From UA16 sp905478895 (lineage in GTDB: Bacteria; Bacteroidota; Bacteroidia; Flavobacteriales_D; Sanyastnellaceae), in the NCBI GenBank assembly GCA_943788495.1, contig CALSQO010000003.1, positions 1 through 64,000 of the forward strand: a stretch of 64,000 nt of DNA, given 5' to 3'. Under the pieces are notes generated by a model. It worked only from the letters and a program-made list of their open reading frames with translations. It was not told where the DNA came from and did no database searches. This document shows, piece by piece, positions 16,396-26,283 of the stretch; within the stretch, counting starts at the first letter, position 1; each line of letters starts with the position of its first letter. Made by a program: the position numbers and the translations under genes.

Positions 16396-18399
16396 TTAAC
16401 GCTTGATCATGCGTTTGGGGGCGAACAATGGGCCGTATCCCATGGGGTCTAAAGGCGTCAAATGCACGGTATAAACTCCTCGAGCGAGTGAAGACACATC
16501 CACGGGTGATAGATCAGCAGGCGCGGAATGAATGCGTTTGCCGCTGGCATCATAAAAGTCCAAGTTCCAGTTTCTCAAAACCCAGTCAGCGGCCGCGGGA
16601 AAACCAATTTGCACCACCGCATCTGCGGGATTCGGGAACAAGCTCCAAGCAGGGGACTGTGTCCCTTCGATTCCGGGAATGCCCACCACGGTCCAATCGT
16701 TGCTGAATACGCCGGGGCACGCGACGAAATCCGAGACCAAAACGGAATACAATCCCGGGCCTTCTAGGATTAAAAGGGAGTCTGTGGCGCCCGGCAAAAT
16801 CACACCGTTGTTGTACCATTGGTAGACCGAATACGCGCCATCCAAGCTCAATTCACCCGCAGTAGACTCTTCCATTGAAGGGGCCTCCAAAGGATAACAC
16901 ACGAGCAGCGAGTCACTTTGCCAAGGACATGCGTAATCGTCCCAAGCGGTCACACCATACCAACCGCTGTTGGCGGGGAACCACAAGTGACTTTCCATGT
17001 CATCCAAGGTGTCCGAAACGCTGCCATTTGCATTCCAAACATATTCAACAAACCCAGCCTCTGTCACGAGCATTTCCGGGTCGTCTGCACCATCCGTGGT
17101 CAACGCCAAGCCGAGGGCAGCGGAGGAATTGCAAAAAAGGAGGCTGTCGCTTGCAGCGCTGCATCCCTGAGCAGAGGTTCCGATTACGGTGTAGAAACCA
17201 TTTTCGTTCGGAGCAAATCCGAAGGCTTCGCTGGAGAGCAAGAGGCTATCGCCCCACATCCAATTGTATTGACTTAAATAGGGATTGGTGCACGAAAGGC
17301 TATCGTTTTCGAGCCACACGAGTCCAACTTCGGGCGACTCATTGACGAAGACCGTGGCGGTATCGGTGACGTTGATGGTTTCTTGCAATGCAATGGTAGC
17401 AACGGCATAGCTGGGGTTGGCGTTCAAATCAATCGTTCCGGCGCCATCCGGACTGAAACTGGTGGAACCCAAGTCGTCGTCGCCTGCCAGAAAGTCTTCG
17501 TCGTAAAAGGAGATTGAATACGGGGGATTTGTCAATACAATGGACAGCCCGTTCCAAGTGGCGGAATAGCTCTCTTGGGCAGTGCTGGAGGTGTAGACAT
17601 TGGAACCGTTGGCATCCGATAGCACGAAATAAGGGTCTGGATCCGGTGACCAGCCATCGTCCCAACCGCCGCCACCCGTGGAGTTGAGGGTGATTTGGGT
17701 CAGTATTTGGTCGGAGATGACGGTTTGCAGCGCGACGTCGTACACCCCTGATTCAGCAAACAACATGCTGTCGATGCTTTGGTTTTGGGAGAACTCGCCG
17801 TTTCCAAAATCCCAAGCATAAGTGGTTACTTGTGCGTCGTTTCCGGCGAGACTGGCGTCGAAATGGGCGAGCAAGGAATCGCATCCCGTGGCAGGAGCAT
17901 AGGTGAATGTCCCAGTTCCACCAGCGCCTTCTTCTACGATCAATAGGTAGCCAAACGATTCATTCACGACTTGTTCGATTCCAAATGCCGAAGCCACAGC
18001 TGAAATGCTGATGACCATGTCGTATACACCCGGCAACACGGGCTCTCCGCAAATGCTTGCACAGCCCGCGGTTTGGCCATTGGCGGGCTCATAAACGGCA
18101 TCGGTTTCGTCCAGCATGACACTGAGCCCCAAAGGCACACCGGTAATTGAGGTAACGGTGACGGTACTCAACGAGGCAGTCACCCCGGATCCGGGGTCCA
18201 CCACGTTTTCAGGCATGAAAAAAGTGATGGTTTCTTCGTAAAACTCGCCGGTTGTGGCGGCTGGGAGGCTTTCTGGGCAAATTGTAGGAAACCCATCTGC
18301 AGAAGTGCAGTCAGGGTTTGCTGTGCAGTCGAGGCATTGGCCATTCGCAGCAGCTGCGAATACAACAGCAGCAAACGAGAGAATTAATCGGTAGGCCAT
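16396..18399 (-). CDS. Large secreted protein: PKD-like, C2-like segment, T9SS sorting domain
   Basis: 667-aa secreted protein with signal peptide MAYRLILSFAAVVFAAAANGQ. Residues about 160-225 contain a PKD-like unit (TTYAWDFGNGEFSQNQSI, YDVALQTV). Residues about 235-320 look like a C2-type calcium/lipid-binding sandwich: DPDPYFVLSDANGS, YSATWNGL, YSISFYDEDFLAGDDDLG, i.e. the D-x-Y..., W-N..., and D-x-D-x(5)-DD-x-G pattern. Cys/Trp-rich Ig-like repeats follow. The C-terminus (AWSLFPNPADAVVQIGF..., LARGVYTVHLTP..., PKRMIKR) is a T9SS type A sorting domain. No enzymatic motif is seen; adhesion or surface-structure function is inferred. Monocistronic, with about 390 bases of non-coding sequence upstream. 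Confidence 0.85.
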   Translation of the reverse strand: MAYRLILSFAAVVFAAAANGQCLDCTANPDCTSADGFPTICPESLPAATTGEFYEETITFFMPENVVDPGSGVTASLSTVTVTSITGVPLGLSVMLDETDAVYEPANGQTAGCASICGEPVLPGVYDMVISISAVASAFGIEQVVNESFGYLLIVEEGAGGTGTFTYAPATGCDSLLAHFDASLAGNDAQVTTYAWDFGNGEFSQNQSIDSMLFAESGVYDVALQTVISDQILTQITLNSTGGGGWDDGWSPDPDPYFVLSDANGSNVYTSSTAQESYSATWNGLSIVLTNPPYSISFYDEDFLAGDDDLGSTSFSPDGAGTIDLNANPSYAVATIALQETINVTDTATVFVNESPEVGLVWLENDSLSCTNPYLSQYNWMWGDSLLLSSEAFGFAPNENGFYTVIGTSAQGCSAASDSLLFCNSSAALGLALTTDGADDPEMLVTEAGFVEYVWNANGSVSDTLDDMESHLWFPANSGWYGVTAWDDYACPWQSDSLLVCYPLEAPSMEESTAGELSLDGAYSVYQWYNNGVILPGATDSLLILEGPGLYSVLVSDFVACPGVFSNDWTVVGIPGIEGTQSPAWSLFPNPADAVVQIGFPAAADWVLRNWNLDFYDASGKRIHSAPADLSPVDVSSLARGVYTVHLTPLDPMGYGPLFAPKRMIKR

Positions 18400-18763
18400 G
18401 GCGGTGCAATTTTGTTCCGGATCCGAAAATTAATGAAAAAGAAACCGAAACATTCAAGGAGTCATTTCCACGTGAAATTGTTCCGCGTTGGACCTGCACT
18501 GGAACATCGCATGTTTTCGTTGCAAGAAAATGTATTTGTTTTCCTTGATTCGGCACTTTTTGATTGATGAAAACACCTAATGTCAATAACGACATGAACA
18601 TCAATTTGTTGATAAGTTAGCAACCGCCAAGGCGTCTGAAGCACCTGTTAAATCAGGCCTTTCAGGCGGTTGAGGTGCCCGGCGCAAAAAGATTTCAACA
18701 ACCAGAAATAAGCATTCGTCTACAAAAAAAGCGGATTCATTTTTAAAATCAAGTGATTTGGCG
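18400..18763. other. Long intergenic stretch between divergent surface-protein genes
   Basis: No gene, RNA or repeat found in about 360 bases. It separates the T9SS protein (minus) from the frameshifted plus-strand gene and should carry both promoters. Confidence 0.4.
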
Positions 18764-18771
18764 TAAATTTG
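18764..18771 (+). promoter_or_regulatory. -7 promoter element TAAATTTG
   Basis: Exact match to the Bacteroidota -7 consensus TAnnTTTG, 21 bases before the ATG at 18793. No good TTG is present 19-21 bases upstream, so confidence is limited. Confidence 0.42.
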
Positions 18772-18792
18772 ATTCCTTAACTATCTTTTGGA

Positions 18793-21624
18793 ATGTCACA
18801 CTTTACCCACCCCATCCTAACCGTGCCGGCTTCCGTTGCAAGACGAGCGCAATCATTAGGTTCTCTGTTAGGTATGTTTTTGTTCCTGCTCGGCATCTCA
18901 ACAGACGCGCTAGCGCAGCAGCCCACGGGACCTGCGGGGAATTACTTTGTGGTCCAATCCATTGGTGATTGGACGCCAGCGAATTTCAGTGACGGGTCAA
19001 CTTGGGTGGGCGGATCTGTGCCCAGCAGTCGGCTTCTAACGTCGACAATCACGAATCGGATTGTGACGATGGATATGGACTACTTTCCCTTTCCGTTCTT
19101 GACGTGTGACCAATGGAGGTTCGTTCAAAATGGGAGCTCGAATACCTTGACCATAACTGATTATCTGGAACAACTCATCTGGTTATGTGGACGCTGAGAC
19201 CTCAAGCCGTCGTTTTCAACTCAACTGTTGCAGACAACGGAAGTCCGGACAGCCAACAGTTGACGGAGCGACGGATATCGAATTTTATAACGTAGAGATA
19301 CCGAGTCAGGAGCAGTAGTAGACTTCGGTAGTCGGTAACATCGGAAATGGCCCAACAGACGCCGACGTCAAGAATCACAGGGACGATTATCGACTGGATG
19401 GTGGAGCGGTCGTTTTGTATCCTCCGTTTTATGAAGCGGGTTCAACGCTCAAGTACAACGATTCATACACGGTTGGACCAGAATGGGCTCACACCAGTAC
19501 GTTGGCTAGTGACAAAGGAGTTCCTACCCACGTTGAGGTGGCAACGGGAGCAAGTTTGTCGTTTGGCAGTAGTTCGGATAACTACACTTGTGCAGGGAAC
19601 CTCACAGTGAACGGATCGGGATCATTGAATATGGCGACCATGTCGGGAGACCTCACGGTGACATCGAATCTAACGGTCACTGGCGCGTCGGGTTCGATGG
19701 ACATGTCGACCATGACGGGAGATGTAATTGTTAATGGCGATTGCACCATCGGTGGCGTTGCCGGCCAATCGGTAGCGCTCACAATGCCTTCAGCGGAAGG
19801 CATGGGAACCCTCGATGTCAAAGGGGACCTGACCTTGGGTGAAAGCTCCAATAACGCACTCACAATTTCAGGAGACGAAGGAAATGTAAGCTGTGCAGGC
19901 GATTTTGCAATTCATGCTTCTTCAACAGAATTTGGTTTGATTGAATTCGATGGTTTGGCAGCTCAAACAATTTCGGGCCAGGCGATAACAATAGATTCGT
20001 TGGTCATTGACAACAGCCTGAATGATGTGGATGATGATTCGGATGTGACATTTGGAGTGAACGTAGACATTACGCCTGGCGGGGTCTTCAACCCAGTTGA
20101 AGGATCGGTTCAAATTAACAGCACCTTCACGATGAATTCAGATGCGTCGGGTACAGCCCGCATCGCTACCCTAGCTGATGCAGGCGCCACTTCGGATGTC
20201 ACTGGAAATATAACCTTTGAGCGTTATGTGCCTTCAACTTCAGGCATGAATTGGTTATACATTGGCAATTACGTGACCAACACGACAGTGGGTGATTGGG
20301 CAGATGATTTTGGTGGCTACAACTTGTTTTTTGATTGGGATGAACAGGCACAGGCATCTTCATCCTCAGGAACTGCGAGTTCATGGACGACACTTTCCAA
20401 TGCCGATGCAATGACTTCTACCGACAACGGTTATGTGGTGTTGACTGTAGGCGATGATGCTCCAACCCTCTCCGCAAGTGGTGGATACAATGCTGGGAAC
20501 GTACAAACCCCAACTTTGACGAAATCCCTAGCTGCAAATACAGGGGGTGGATGGCACTTGTTGACCAATCCTTTTCCATCACCAATTGATGTTGCAACAT
20601 TACTCAGCGAGAATTCAACGTTTTCTTCGGTACAGCTGTACAACAATACAACAGACAATTTTGTAGTGCTCACCACCGGGACAATAGACATAGGGCAATC
20701 TTTCTGGGCACAGGTTTCATCTGATGCTGCGGCCTCGTTCAATACCACTCAGTTGACACATGGAACAAATAGCTTCATTCGTGAATTTGATCCGATGGAG
20801 GAAGCCTTTTTTGGTGTTGAGGTGAGTCAAGCCGATGGAAAGTTTGGCAAGACATATCTGAAATTCCATGAAGAGAGCACATCCGAATGGGAATGGGAAC
20901 TTGATGCGACGCACAGAGGCTCAGGTAACTGGAGAAATCCGCAGGTTTACACAACACTCGAGAACGGACATGATCTTCACATCAATAGCATGGGTTTGCT
21001 AGCAGATGTAGAGACAATTCCCTTCTCTGTCCGCAGTGGAGAAGAGGGGACGGTAAGTATTCAGTTGGAAGAAGGCACATCGTCTACCCGAAGGCTTCTG
21101 CGCTGTATTTGAAGATTTAGAAACTGGGGCGAAGGCGGGCCTTGGTGGAGATCCACTGGTAGTTGAACTTGAGCCAACGACGACATACACGGACCGATTT
21201 GTAATTACAATTTTGGCGGCTCCAATTTTCGAGGCCACTGCGAGCTACTGTGAAGGTGGTATTCTTCATTTTAATGGTGAAGATGCAGAATTGTGGGACG
21301 TCAGTTGGGAACAAGTTGGAGGTGAGCTCACGGGTTCGGGATGTGTGACAGGTTTGGAGACCGGCGATTATACGGTTGAAGCGACACGATCCTTTTACTC
21401 AGTGTCAAGTCCACTCTAATGTGCACATTGAAGAAGTTTGCATGGGTGACTTTAATTTGAACGGTGAGCGAGATATTACAGACCTCCTCGTTCTGTTGGT
21501 CGGTATACAACCTGTTGATAACTTTGAGGGTTCTTTCCCTGAAACAGATTGCGACTGTGATGGGGCCATGACGACTTTAGACTTGTTGATGTTCCTGCCG
21601 CAATTCGGTTCAGGTTGTGAATAA
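18793..21624 (+). pseudogene. Large secreted surface protein with dockerin-like end, multiply frameshifted
   Basis: Pieces in three frames form one protein of roughly 940 aa. It starts MSHFTHPILTVPASV with a signal peptide ending in ISTDALAQQ, then an N-terminal ANFSDGSTWVGGSVP unit. Frames shift several times between about 19130 and 19415. The main piece (19415-21112 frame) has repeated strand-like units (GNLTVNGSG, GDLTVTSNL, GDVIVNGDC) and WHLLTNPFPSPIDV. One base too many near 21085-21092 moves the frame to PEGFCAVFEDLETG, and another shift near 21383-21386 leads to CMGDFNLNGERDITDLLVLL and CDCDGAMTTLDLLMFLPQFG, two dockerin-like Ca-binding repeats that also end other proteins here. No catalytic motif recognised. 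Either a decaying gene or local sequence errors. Confidence 0.7.
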
Positions 21625-21643
21625 AATGAAAACTGTTGAAGAT

Positions 21644-21990
21644 TATGAATTTGCGAAATATAGCGCTTGGCCTAACCTGATTCTGGGATCATTTGGTTTG
21701 GCCAACGGTCAATGTACCTACCTGGACGGCTGTCAGCCGATGGAGATGAAATTGATGTGCCAAATGGAATGAACAACTGTTGCCAAGTTTGGAACTGCTT
21801 GCAACTGGACCTAGCATTACGGTCTGTGCGAACTTATGACCCTGATTATTCGGCGACCGGCGGCTGTGACATGAGCTGTACCCCTATCGATAGCGGTGTG
21901 TTGTTTTTGTTGATTGGCGGAGGACTCTTCGGTGGCTTCATGATCAAACGACGACGCGAAACGGAATTGATGCCGCTCGCTGCGAAGTAA
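21644..21990 (+). pseudogene. Short PID-CTERM-like sorting-domain protein, frameshifted
   Basis: A signal peptide starts at 21644 (MNLRNIALGLT, then LILGSFGLANGQC in another frame), with shifts near 21690 and 21740, and continues DGDEIDVPNGMNNCCQVWNC. The C-terminus reads CTPIDSGVLFLLIGGGLFGG followed by basic residues MIKRRRE. This is a short Pro-Ile-Asp motif, a hydrophobic helix and a positive tail, the layout of exosortase-type sorting signals (PID-CTERM in Bacteroidota). It follows the large frameshifted gene by 19 bases and may be its partner. Only the last piece is open without shifts (from about 21712). A terminator follows. Confidence 0.6.
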
Positions 21991-22019
21991 GAGACTTCGA
22001 AAAAAAATATTTATCATCG

Positions 22020-22049
22020 AAATAGCTCGGCGCAGGCCGGGCTATTTTT
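22020..22049 (+). terminator. Rho-independent terminator
   Basis: Stem AAATAGCTCGGC / GCCGGGCTATTT (12 bp, one G-T pair), loop GCAG, then a T run to 22049. It lies 30 bases after the PID-CTERM-like gene. Confidence 0.85.
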
Positions 22050-22056
22050 GTTTCCA

Positions 22057-22348
22057 CTAATTCCAATCCGGTCTGGAGTACGTTTTCATCTGCATCGTAC
22101 TAATTGCATCGGAATGTTGGTGGTATGCGCTGCCGGTCGCATAAGTGCCGATTTCATAGGCGCTTCGTTCCTGCGTAACCCACCCTGCATCTTGGGGGCA
22201 TGGTTTTGATCAATCTTGGCTTCGTGGACCCAACGCAACCCCAATCAATAAAGATGCCTTCCAATGGTGTGTTCCGTCATCATCATTTAGTGCCCCGTGC
22301 CGGTCGTTCAACCGTTCCAAGCGTGCCGTATTAGATGCCGAATGATGC
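22057..22348 (-). other. Gene-free stretch; protein-like frame with one in-frame stop
   Basis: About 290 bases between the terminator and the protease gene stop. On the minus strand one frame stays open except for a TGA near 22207-22209 and ends at TAG (22057-22059). The part after the stop reads GWVTQERSAYEIGTYATGSA and ends MQMKTYSRPDWN; the part before includes TARLERLNDRHGALNDDDG. It is reminiscent of a decayed gene but has no recognisable family, so it may be chance. Confidence 0.22.
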
Positions 22349-24640
22349 CTAGCAGTCCTCACCAAAGGCGGCAAGCAATAACAGTATGTCTGCAACGCTG
22401 ACCATGCCGTCGCCGTTGACATCTGCAACGGAGCATTCGTTGTCGCAACCGAAATCGGCCAATAAAATTAAGACGTCGCTCACTTCGACCATTCCATTTG
22501 AGTTGAGATCTTCAGCACAGCTGGTGGGCTCGCCGTTGCAATCCAAGCCTTCCTCTGGATATGTGCATGCAGCTGAATCGGTGGCTTCCGCGAGGTAGTT
22601 GCAGCCGGCGGAGTCGGTGCATCCCGCTATTTCGTTGCAGTCCGCGATTCCGTCACCGTCTGTATCCGTGCCGGGACCTCCGCAAACCCCGCAAGCATCC
22701 TCCACTGTGCACGATCCGTCGTCGAGCGTGGCCGTGGGATCGAAATTGCAGGCCGAAGAGTCCGTACAACCTTCGATGTCACCCACCGTTTCAAGGCAGA
22801 AATCGGTGAGGTCTAGATCGTCAAAACTTGCCCCAGAGGCGTATACGGCTCCTGATTCGTCGGATAGGGAATAACTCCCTTCACCATATCCGCAGCACAA
22901 TCCGTCCCCGTAACTATCGAAAACGGTCAATGTGTAACACCCATCCGCGAGGCACTCCTCGCTGGTGTAGGTTGTCGCGTTGGAGCTGTAAGGACCGCCG
23001 GACATCACGGTTTCTCCATTGGCGTCGACCACAGTCCAGGTGGTTTCAGCGGGATAGTTATCGGTCAGAACGGTCATGGTGACGGATGTTCCAGTCAACA
23101 GGCATGAGCCATCATCCACAAGCGCCGTTGCATCGTAATTGCAGGCGGAAGCGTCTGTGCATCCCGAGCACGTGTCACCGCTTCCCCCGCAAATGCCGCA
23201 GGCATCGAATGCTTGGCAGCTGCCATCATCTGTGATTGCTTCTGGGCTGTAGTTACAGGCCGATGGATCGGTGCATCCCAAGTCGGTGTTGTATCCGGTC
23301 GGGTAACCATCCAAAACGAGAAGGCCCGTGTTTTGTGGGTCCAGGTAGTCGCTCACGCCCAACCCCCAACTCACATCAAAGCGGCCGTAGAAATCATACG
23401 CACCGTTATTCACCGATCCCGAACACGCCGCAGCGCCGCCGTACAACTGGCCAATGATTCGGTGATTCTGGTCAAACAATGGAGATCCCGATGAACCGGG
23501 TTCGGTGACGCCCGCCTCCCATTGGTTTATCCACCAAACCTGGGCCCCACCCGTGGAGGACGTGTACGGACTGTCTTCTTCGAAACAAATCTTTTTGAGG
23601 TCTCCAGAAGGATGGTGAATCCCGGTCGCATTTTCCGGATTCGATCCGGATGCATCCCATCCGGCGTACTCCACATTCCAACTGGATGGTGGGGTGCTGC
23701 TCAGCTCAATCAGCGCGACATCGGACCCGCCGTCTGACATCAAAAGCGTACCGCCTGAGATGCTCATGTTGGTCGGTCCCGAGGTTCCAGCACATGTGCT
23801 GCTTTCATGATTGAAGTAGTACGTCCAGGTATTTGGATTGCCCAAACAGTGGTTGGCCGTCAAGAAGTACGGTGTTCCGTCATTCGAAGTATTGTTCACC
23901 AGTGATCCGGTGCAAGCCGCGAATCCGCCATTGACGATGATGGCTACCGCCTTTTTTTCAACCTGCCAGTCTGCGCCTTCAGGACAATTGACATTAATAT
24001 TGCAAGCACCGCTGTTTCCAAAAGGCCCCTCGCTCGCACTTTTGGAATTCAAGGCTTCGGCACGTGTCAAAAGAGAGCGATAGCCCTGTACGACCTGTGC
24101 AACCTCCAAGCTAGGTGCCATGCTACCATTATGGGGCTGGCGGTATTCCAATACCACTCCTGCTCCTTCCAAAAGCCCAATCGCCAATCCGCCCCATTCT
24201 TTGTGGTTGAGGTGGGTAAATGCCCCAAGATATTCCGTGCGATCGGCGTTCCATACATACAACTCTCCGCCCTTGGGAATGTCGAATTCAGAAAGGTAAA
24301 AGCTCCAGTTCGTGGCCGATTCCGCCCGCACCCCAAGCCGCCAAACATCAAAACCAGCCTCTTCGGACCACGCACCACTGTTCGAGGTGTTCCAAGCAAC
24401 GGGATGCTCAATCCCAAAGCGCCAAGGTGCATCCTTGAATTGAGCCGTCGCCTCATCTTCTGCCCGCAGCGTGGTCAGATCAAGCGCATCGAATTCCATC
24501 CAATTGATGGAAACACCGGCAATCTCTCCCCAATGAGAAGGGGTTCCTGTTTGGCTCAATTGCGCAACGAGGTTGATCGAAAAGACAACAGATGCCGCGA
24601 GGAAGAGAACTCCGCGAGAGTAAAAAGATTGCAAAGGCAT
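22349..24640 (-). CDS. Secreted trypsin-like serine protease with Cys-rich and dockerin-like repeats
   Basis: 763-aa secreted protein (ATG at 24640; a GTG at 24661 is an alternative). Signal peptide ends in SINLVAQ. The protease part resembles lysyl endopeptidase-type S1 enzymes: His in PYFLTANHCLG, Asp in GGSDVALIEL, Ser in EPGSSGSPLFD, so the triad is complete. Behind it come four units of the type CTDPSACNYSPEAITDDGSC, alternating with ACGICGG/ACGVCGG linkers and one beta-sandwich (TVVDANGETVMSGGPY...CYTLTVFDSYGDGLCCG) of the kind found in metazoan-like surface proteins. The C-terminus has two Ca-binding, dockerin-like repeats (DLNSNGMVEVSDVLILLADF and DVNGDGMVSVADILLLLAAF). No classical T9SS domain is visible; the final repeats may serve anchoring. 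Monocistronic. Confidence 0.86.
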   Translation of the reverse strand: MPLQSFYSRGVLFLAASVVFSINLVAQLSQTGTPSHWGEIAGVSINWMEFDALDLTTLRAEDEATAQFKDAPWRFGIEHPVAWNTSNSGAWSEEAGFDVWRLGVRAESATNWSFYLSEFDIPKGGELYVWNADRTEYLGAFTHLNHKEWGGLAIGLLEGAGVVLEYRQPHNGSMAPSLEVAQVVQGYRSLLTRAEALNSKSASEGPFGNSGACNINVNCPEGADWQVEKKAVAIIVNGGFAACTGSLVNNTSNDGTPYFLTANHCLGNPNTWTYYFNHESSTCAGTSGPTNMSISGGTLLMSDGGSDVALIELSSTPPSSWNVEYAGWDASGSNPENATGIHHPSGDLKKICFEEDSPYTSSTGGAQVWWINQWEAGVTEPGSSGSPLFDQNHRIIGQLYGGAAACSGSVNNGAYDFYGRFDVSWGLGVSDYLDPQNTGLLVLDGYPTGYNTDLGCTDPSACNYSPEAITDDGSCQAFDACGICGGSGDTCSGCTDASACNYDATALVDDGSCLLTGTSVTMTVLTDNYPAETTWTVVDANGETVMSGGPYSSNATTYTSEECLADGCYTLTVFDSYGDGLCCGYGEGSYSLSDESGAVYASGASFDDLDLTDFCLETVGDIEGCTDSSACNFDPTATLDDGSCTVEDACGVCGGPGTDTDGDGIADCNEIAGCTDSAGCNYLAEATDSAACTYPEEGLDCNGEPTSCAEDLNSNGMVEVSDVLILLADFGCDNECSVADVNGDGMVSVADILLLLAAFGEDC

Positions 24641-24721
24641 GGCGTGAGGCTTATAATTCACTCAAATTAAGCGAATTACTTGAAAAACCCTACGCCCTGA
24701 AACCGAAAAGTCCGTGGGGGA

Positions 24722-25819
24722 TTATGCCCACTGCTCTTCTCGTCCGAGCTTCCAGAGCATCTTGGTGTGCAAGGCGAGTGCGCCAGCAAATGTGGTGGAT
24801 GAGCGATAGGGAAGCCCAAATTCTTCGGCTGTCTTGCGCACGATGGGTGCCAAATCGCTGAAGTGAATGTGGCAGACTTGCGGAAACAAGTGGTGCTCGA
24901 TTTGATGATTCAAACCACCACACATCCACGTGAACAGGCGCGATCGTGTGCCAAAGTTTGCGGTGGATTTGAGTTGGTGTGAGAGGTTGTCGTCTTCCAT
25001 GCTTGCGCCTTTTTCCCCTTGGGCAAATTGCAAGTCTTCCAACACGTGAGCAGGCTGGAAGATGGAAGCCAAGATGAGTCCTGTCACGGCGTGCATGACC
25101 ATCCAACCCACGATGATTTTCCAGAACGGGAGGCCACTAAAGAGTGCAGGCAAGACCATGATGTAGCCAAAATAAAGCAACTTTGAAATGATCAAGTCGC
25201 GGGTCAATTGACCAACCGAACTGCCGGAGGACTTCACCAACCCTTTTTTGCGGTAGCGTGCCAGTGCAAGCCAGTCTTTGGCGGTCATCCAAAACAAGGT
25301 CATGATGCTGTAAAAACCCCACGCGTAGATGAATTGCAGCTTGTGGATTTTCTTCAACGGCCGATTGGGTGTGAAGCGCAAAATACCGGGCGTATCGATG
25401 TCTTCGTCGAGCCCTTCAATGTTGGTGAATGAATGGTGCAACACGTTGTGCTGGATGCGCCACAGTGCGGAGCTTCCGCCAACCAAATCGAGCACGTAGC
25501 TAACGGTTTGATTCACCCATTTGTGTTTGCTAAAGGATCCGTGATTGGCATCGTGCATGACGTTCAATCCAATCCCGGCCAACCCAAAGCCCATGACAAT
25601 CTCCGCCACCCAAAATTGCCACCCCCCGCCGGTTCCTCCAAAGGCAATGAATGCCCAAGGAGTGAAAAACAATCCAAGCATGAGCACGGTTTTGGCGTAC
25701 ATGCGCCAATCGCCCTGCCGCGAGAGTCCGTTTTCTTTGAAGTACGCGTCGACGCGTTCTTTCAACGTTTTGCTGAAATCAGAAGGCTTGCGATTGAATC
25801 GGACGATAGGGAGTTCCAT
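24722..25819 (-). CDS. Acyl-lipid (front-end type) fatty acid desaturase
   Basis: 365-aa membrane di-iron enzyme. Start at ATG 25819 since the upstream 48 codons are not membrane or desaturase-like. The three histidine boxes are HDANH (89-93), HNVLHH (124-129) and QIEHH (306-310). The glutamine in the third box is typical of front-end desaturases (delta-5/6 type), which use lipid-bound fatty acids, O2 and reduced electron carrier. No fused cytochrome b5 domain is present. Several hydrophobic segments flank the boxes. A TATCTTCG-like -7 element lies upstream on the minus strand (complement of 25848-25855). Likely involved in membrane fluidity or polyunsaturated fatty acid synthesis; regiospecificity cannot be read. 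Confidence 0.9.
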   Translation of the reverse strand: MELPIVRFNRKPSDFSKTLKERVDAYFKENGLSRQGDWRMYAKTVLMLGLFFTPWAFIAFGGTGGGWQFWVAEIVMGFGLAGIGLNVMHDANHGSFSKHKWVNQTVSYVLDLVGGSSALWRIQHNVLHHSFTNIEGLDEDIDTPGILRFTPNRPLKKIHKLQFIYAWGFYSIMTLFWMTAKDWLALARYRKKGLVKSSGSSVGQLTRDLIISKLLYFGYIMVLPALFSGLPFWKIIVGWMVMHAVTGLILASIFQPAHVLEDLQFAQGEKGASMEDDNLSHQLKSTANFGTRSRLFTWMCGGLNHQIEHHLFPQVCHIHFSDLAPIVRKTAEEFGLPYRSSTTFAGALALHTKMLWKLGREEQWA

Positions 25820-25884
25820 TGGCGCAGGTTCGTGTTGAGAATAAGGGCGAAGATACGACCTACAGACATTCATGAATCGTATCG

Positions 25885-25913
25885 TTGCCAAGCACGAGAT
25901 TTTTGTATCTTCG
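25885..25913 (+). promoter_or_regulatory. Promoter of tRNA-Val
   Basis: TTG at 25885-25887, 18-base spacer, then TATCTTCG at 25906-25913, one base off the Bacteroidota -7 consensus TAnnTTTG. It is 44 bases before the tRNA. Confidence 0.5.
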
Positions 25914-25957
25914 CGGTCCGCTCGTGTTGCCGTCTTCGGTGCAGAGCGCAAGCTAAA

Positions 25958-26031
25958 GGGCATTTAGCTCAGTTGGTTAGAGCGCTACATTGACATTGTA
26001 GAGGTCACTGGTTCGAATCCAGTATTGCCCA
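25958..26031 (+). tRNA. tRNA-Val (GAC)
   Basis: Cloverleaf can be folded: acceptor GGGCATT/ATTGCCC with one T-T mismatch, D arm TAGCTCAGTTGGTTAGAGC, anticodon stem CTACA/TGTAG with loop TTGACAT (anticodon GAC at 25992-25994), T arm ACTGG-TTCGAAT-CCAGT and discriminator A. CCA is not encoded. A strong terminator follows at once. Confidence 0.95.
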
Positions 26032-26036
26032 CTCCG

Positions 26037-26065
26037 AAAAAACCTCACCATTCGTGAGGTTTTTT
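26037..26065 (+). terminator. Rho-independent terminator after tRNA-Val
   Basis: Perfect 12-bp stem AAAAAACCTCAC / GTGAGGTTTTTT with loop CATTC, ending in six T. Confidence 0.9.
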
Positions 26066-26283
26066 CATTTGGCACCTCGGGCAGTGACCGAAGAGAACGA
26101 ATAGGAAAGTGCGAAGATGATTTTCGCTTCTACCTATCCATTGTACCTCAGTAGATTGGGAAAAAACGGGAAATCAAAAGAAGCACTGGATTATGAGAAT
26201 ATTTGGCGAGGAAACGTTTTTTTGTGTCTGAAAATACCGTGCAGGAAGCGTGGATAAAACCATTTGGAATGGCCTTTTTTTGA

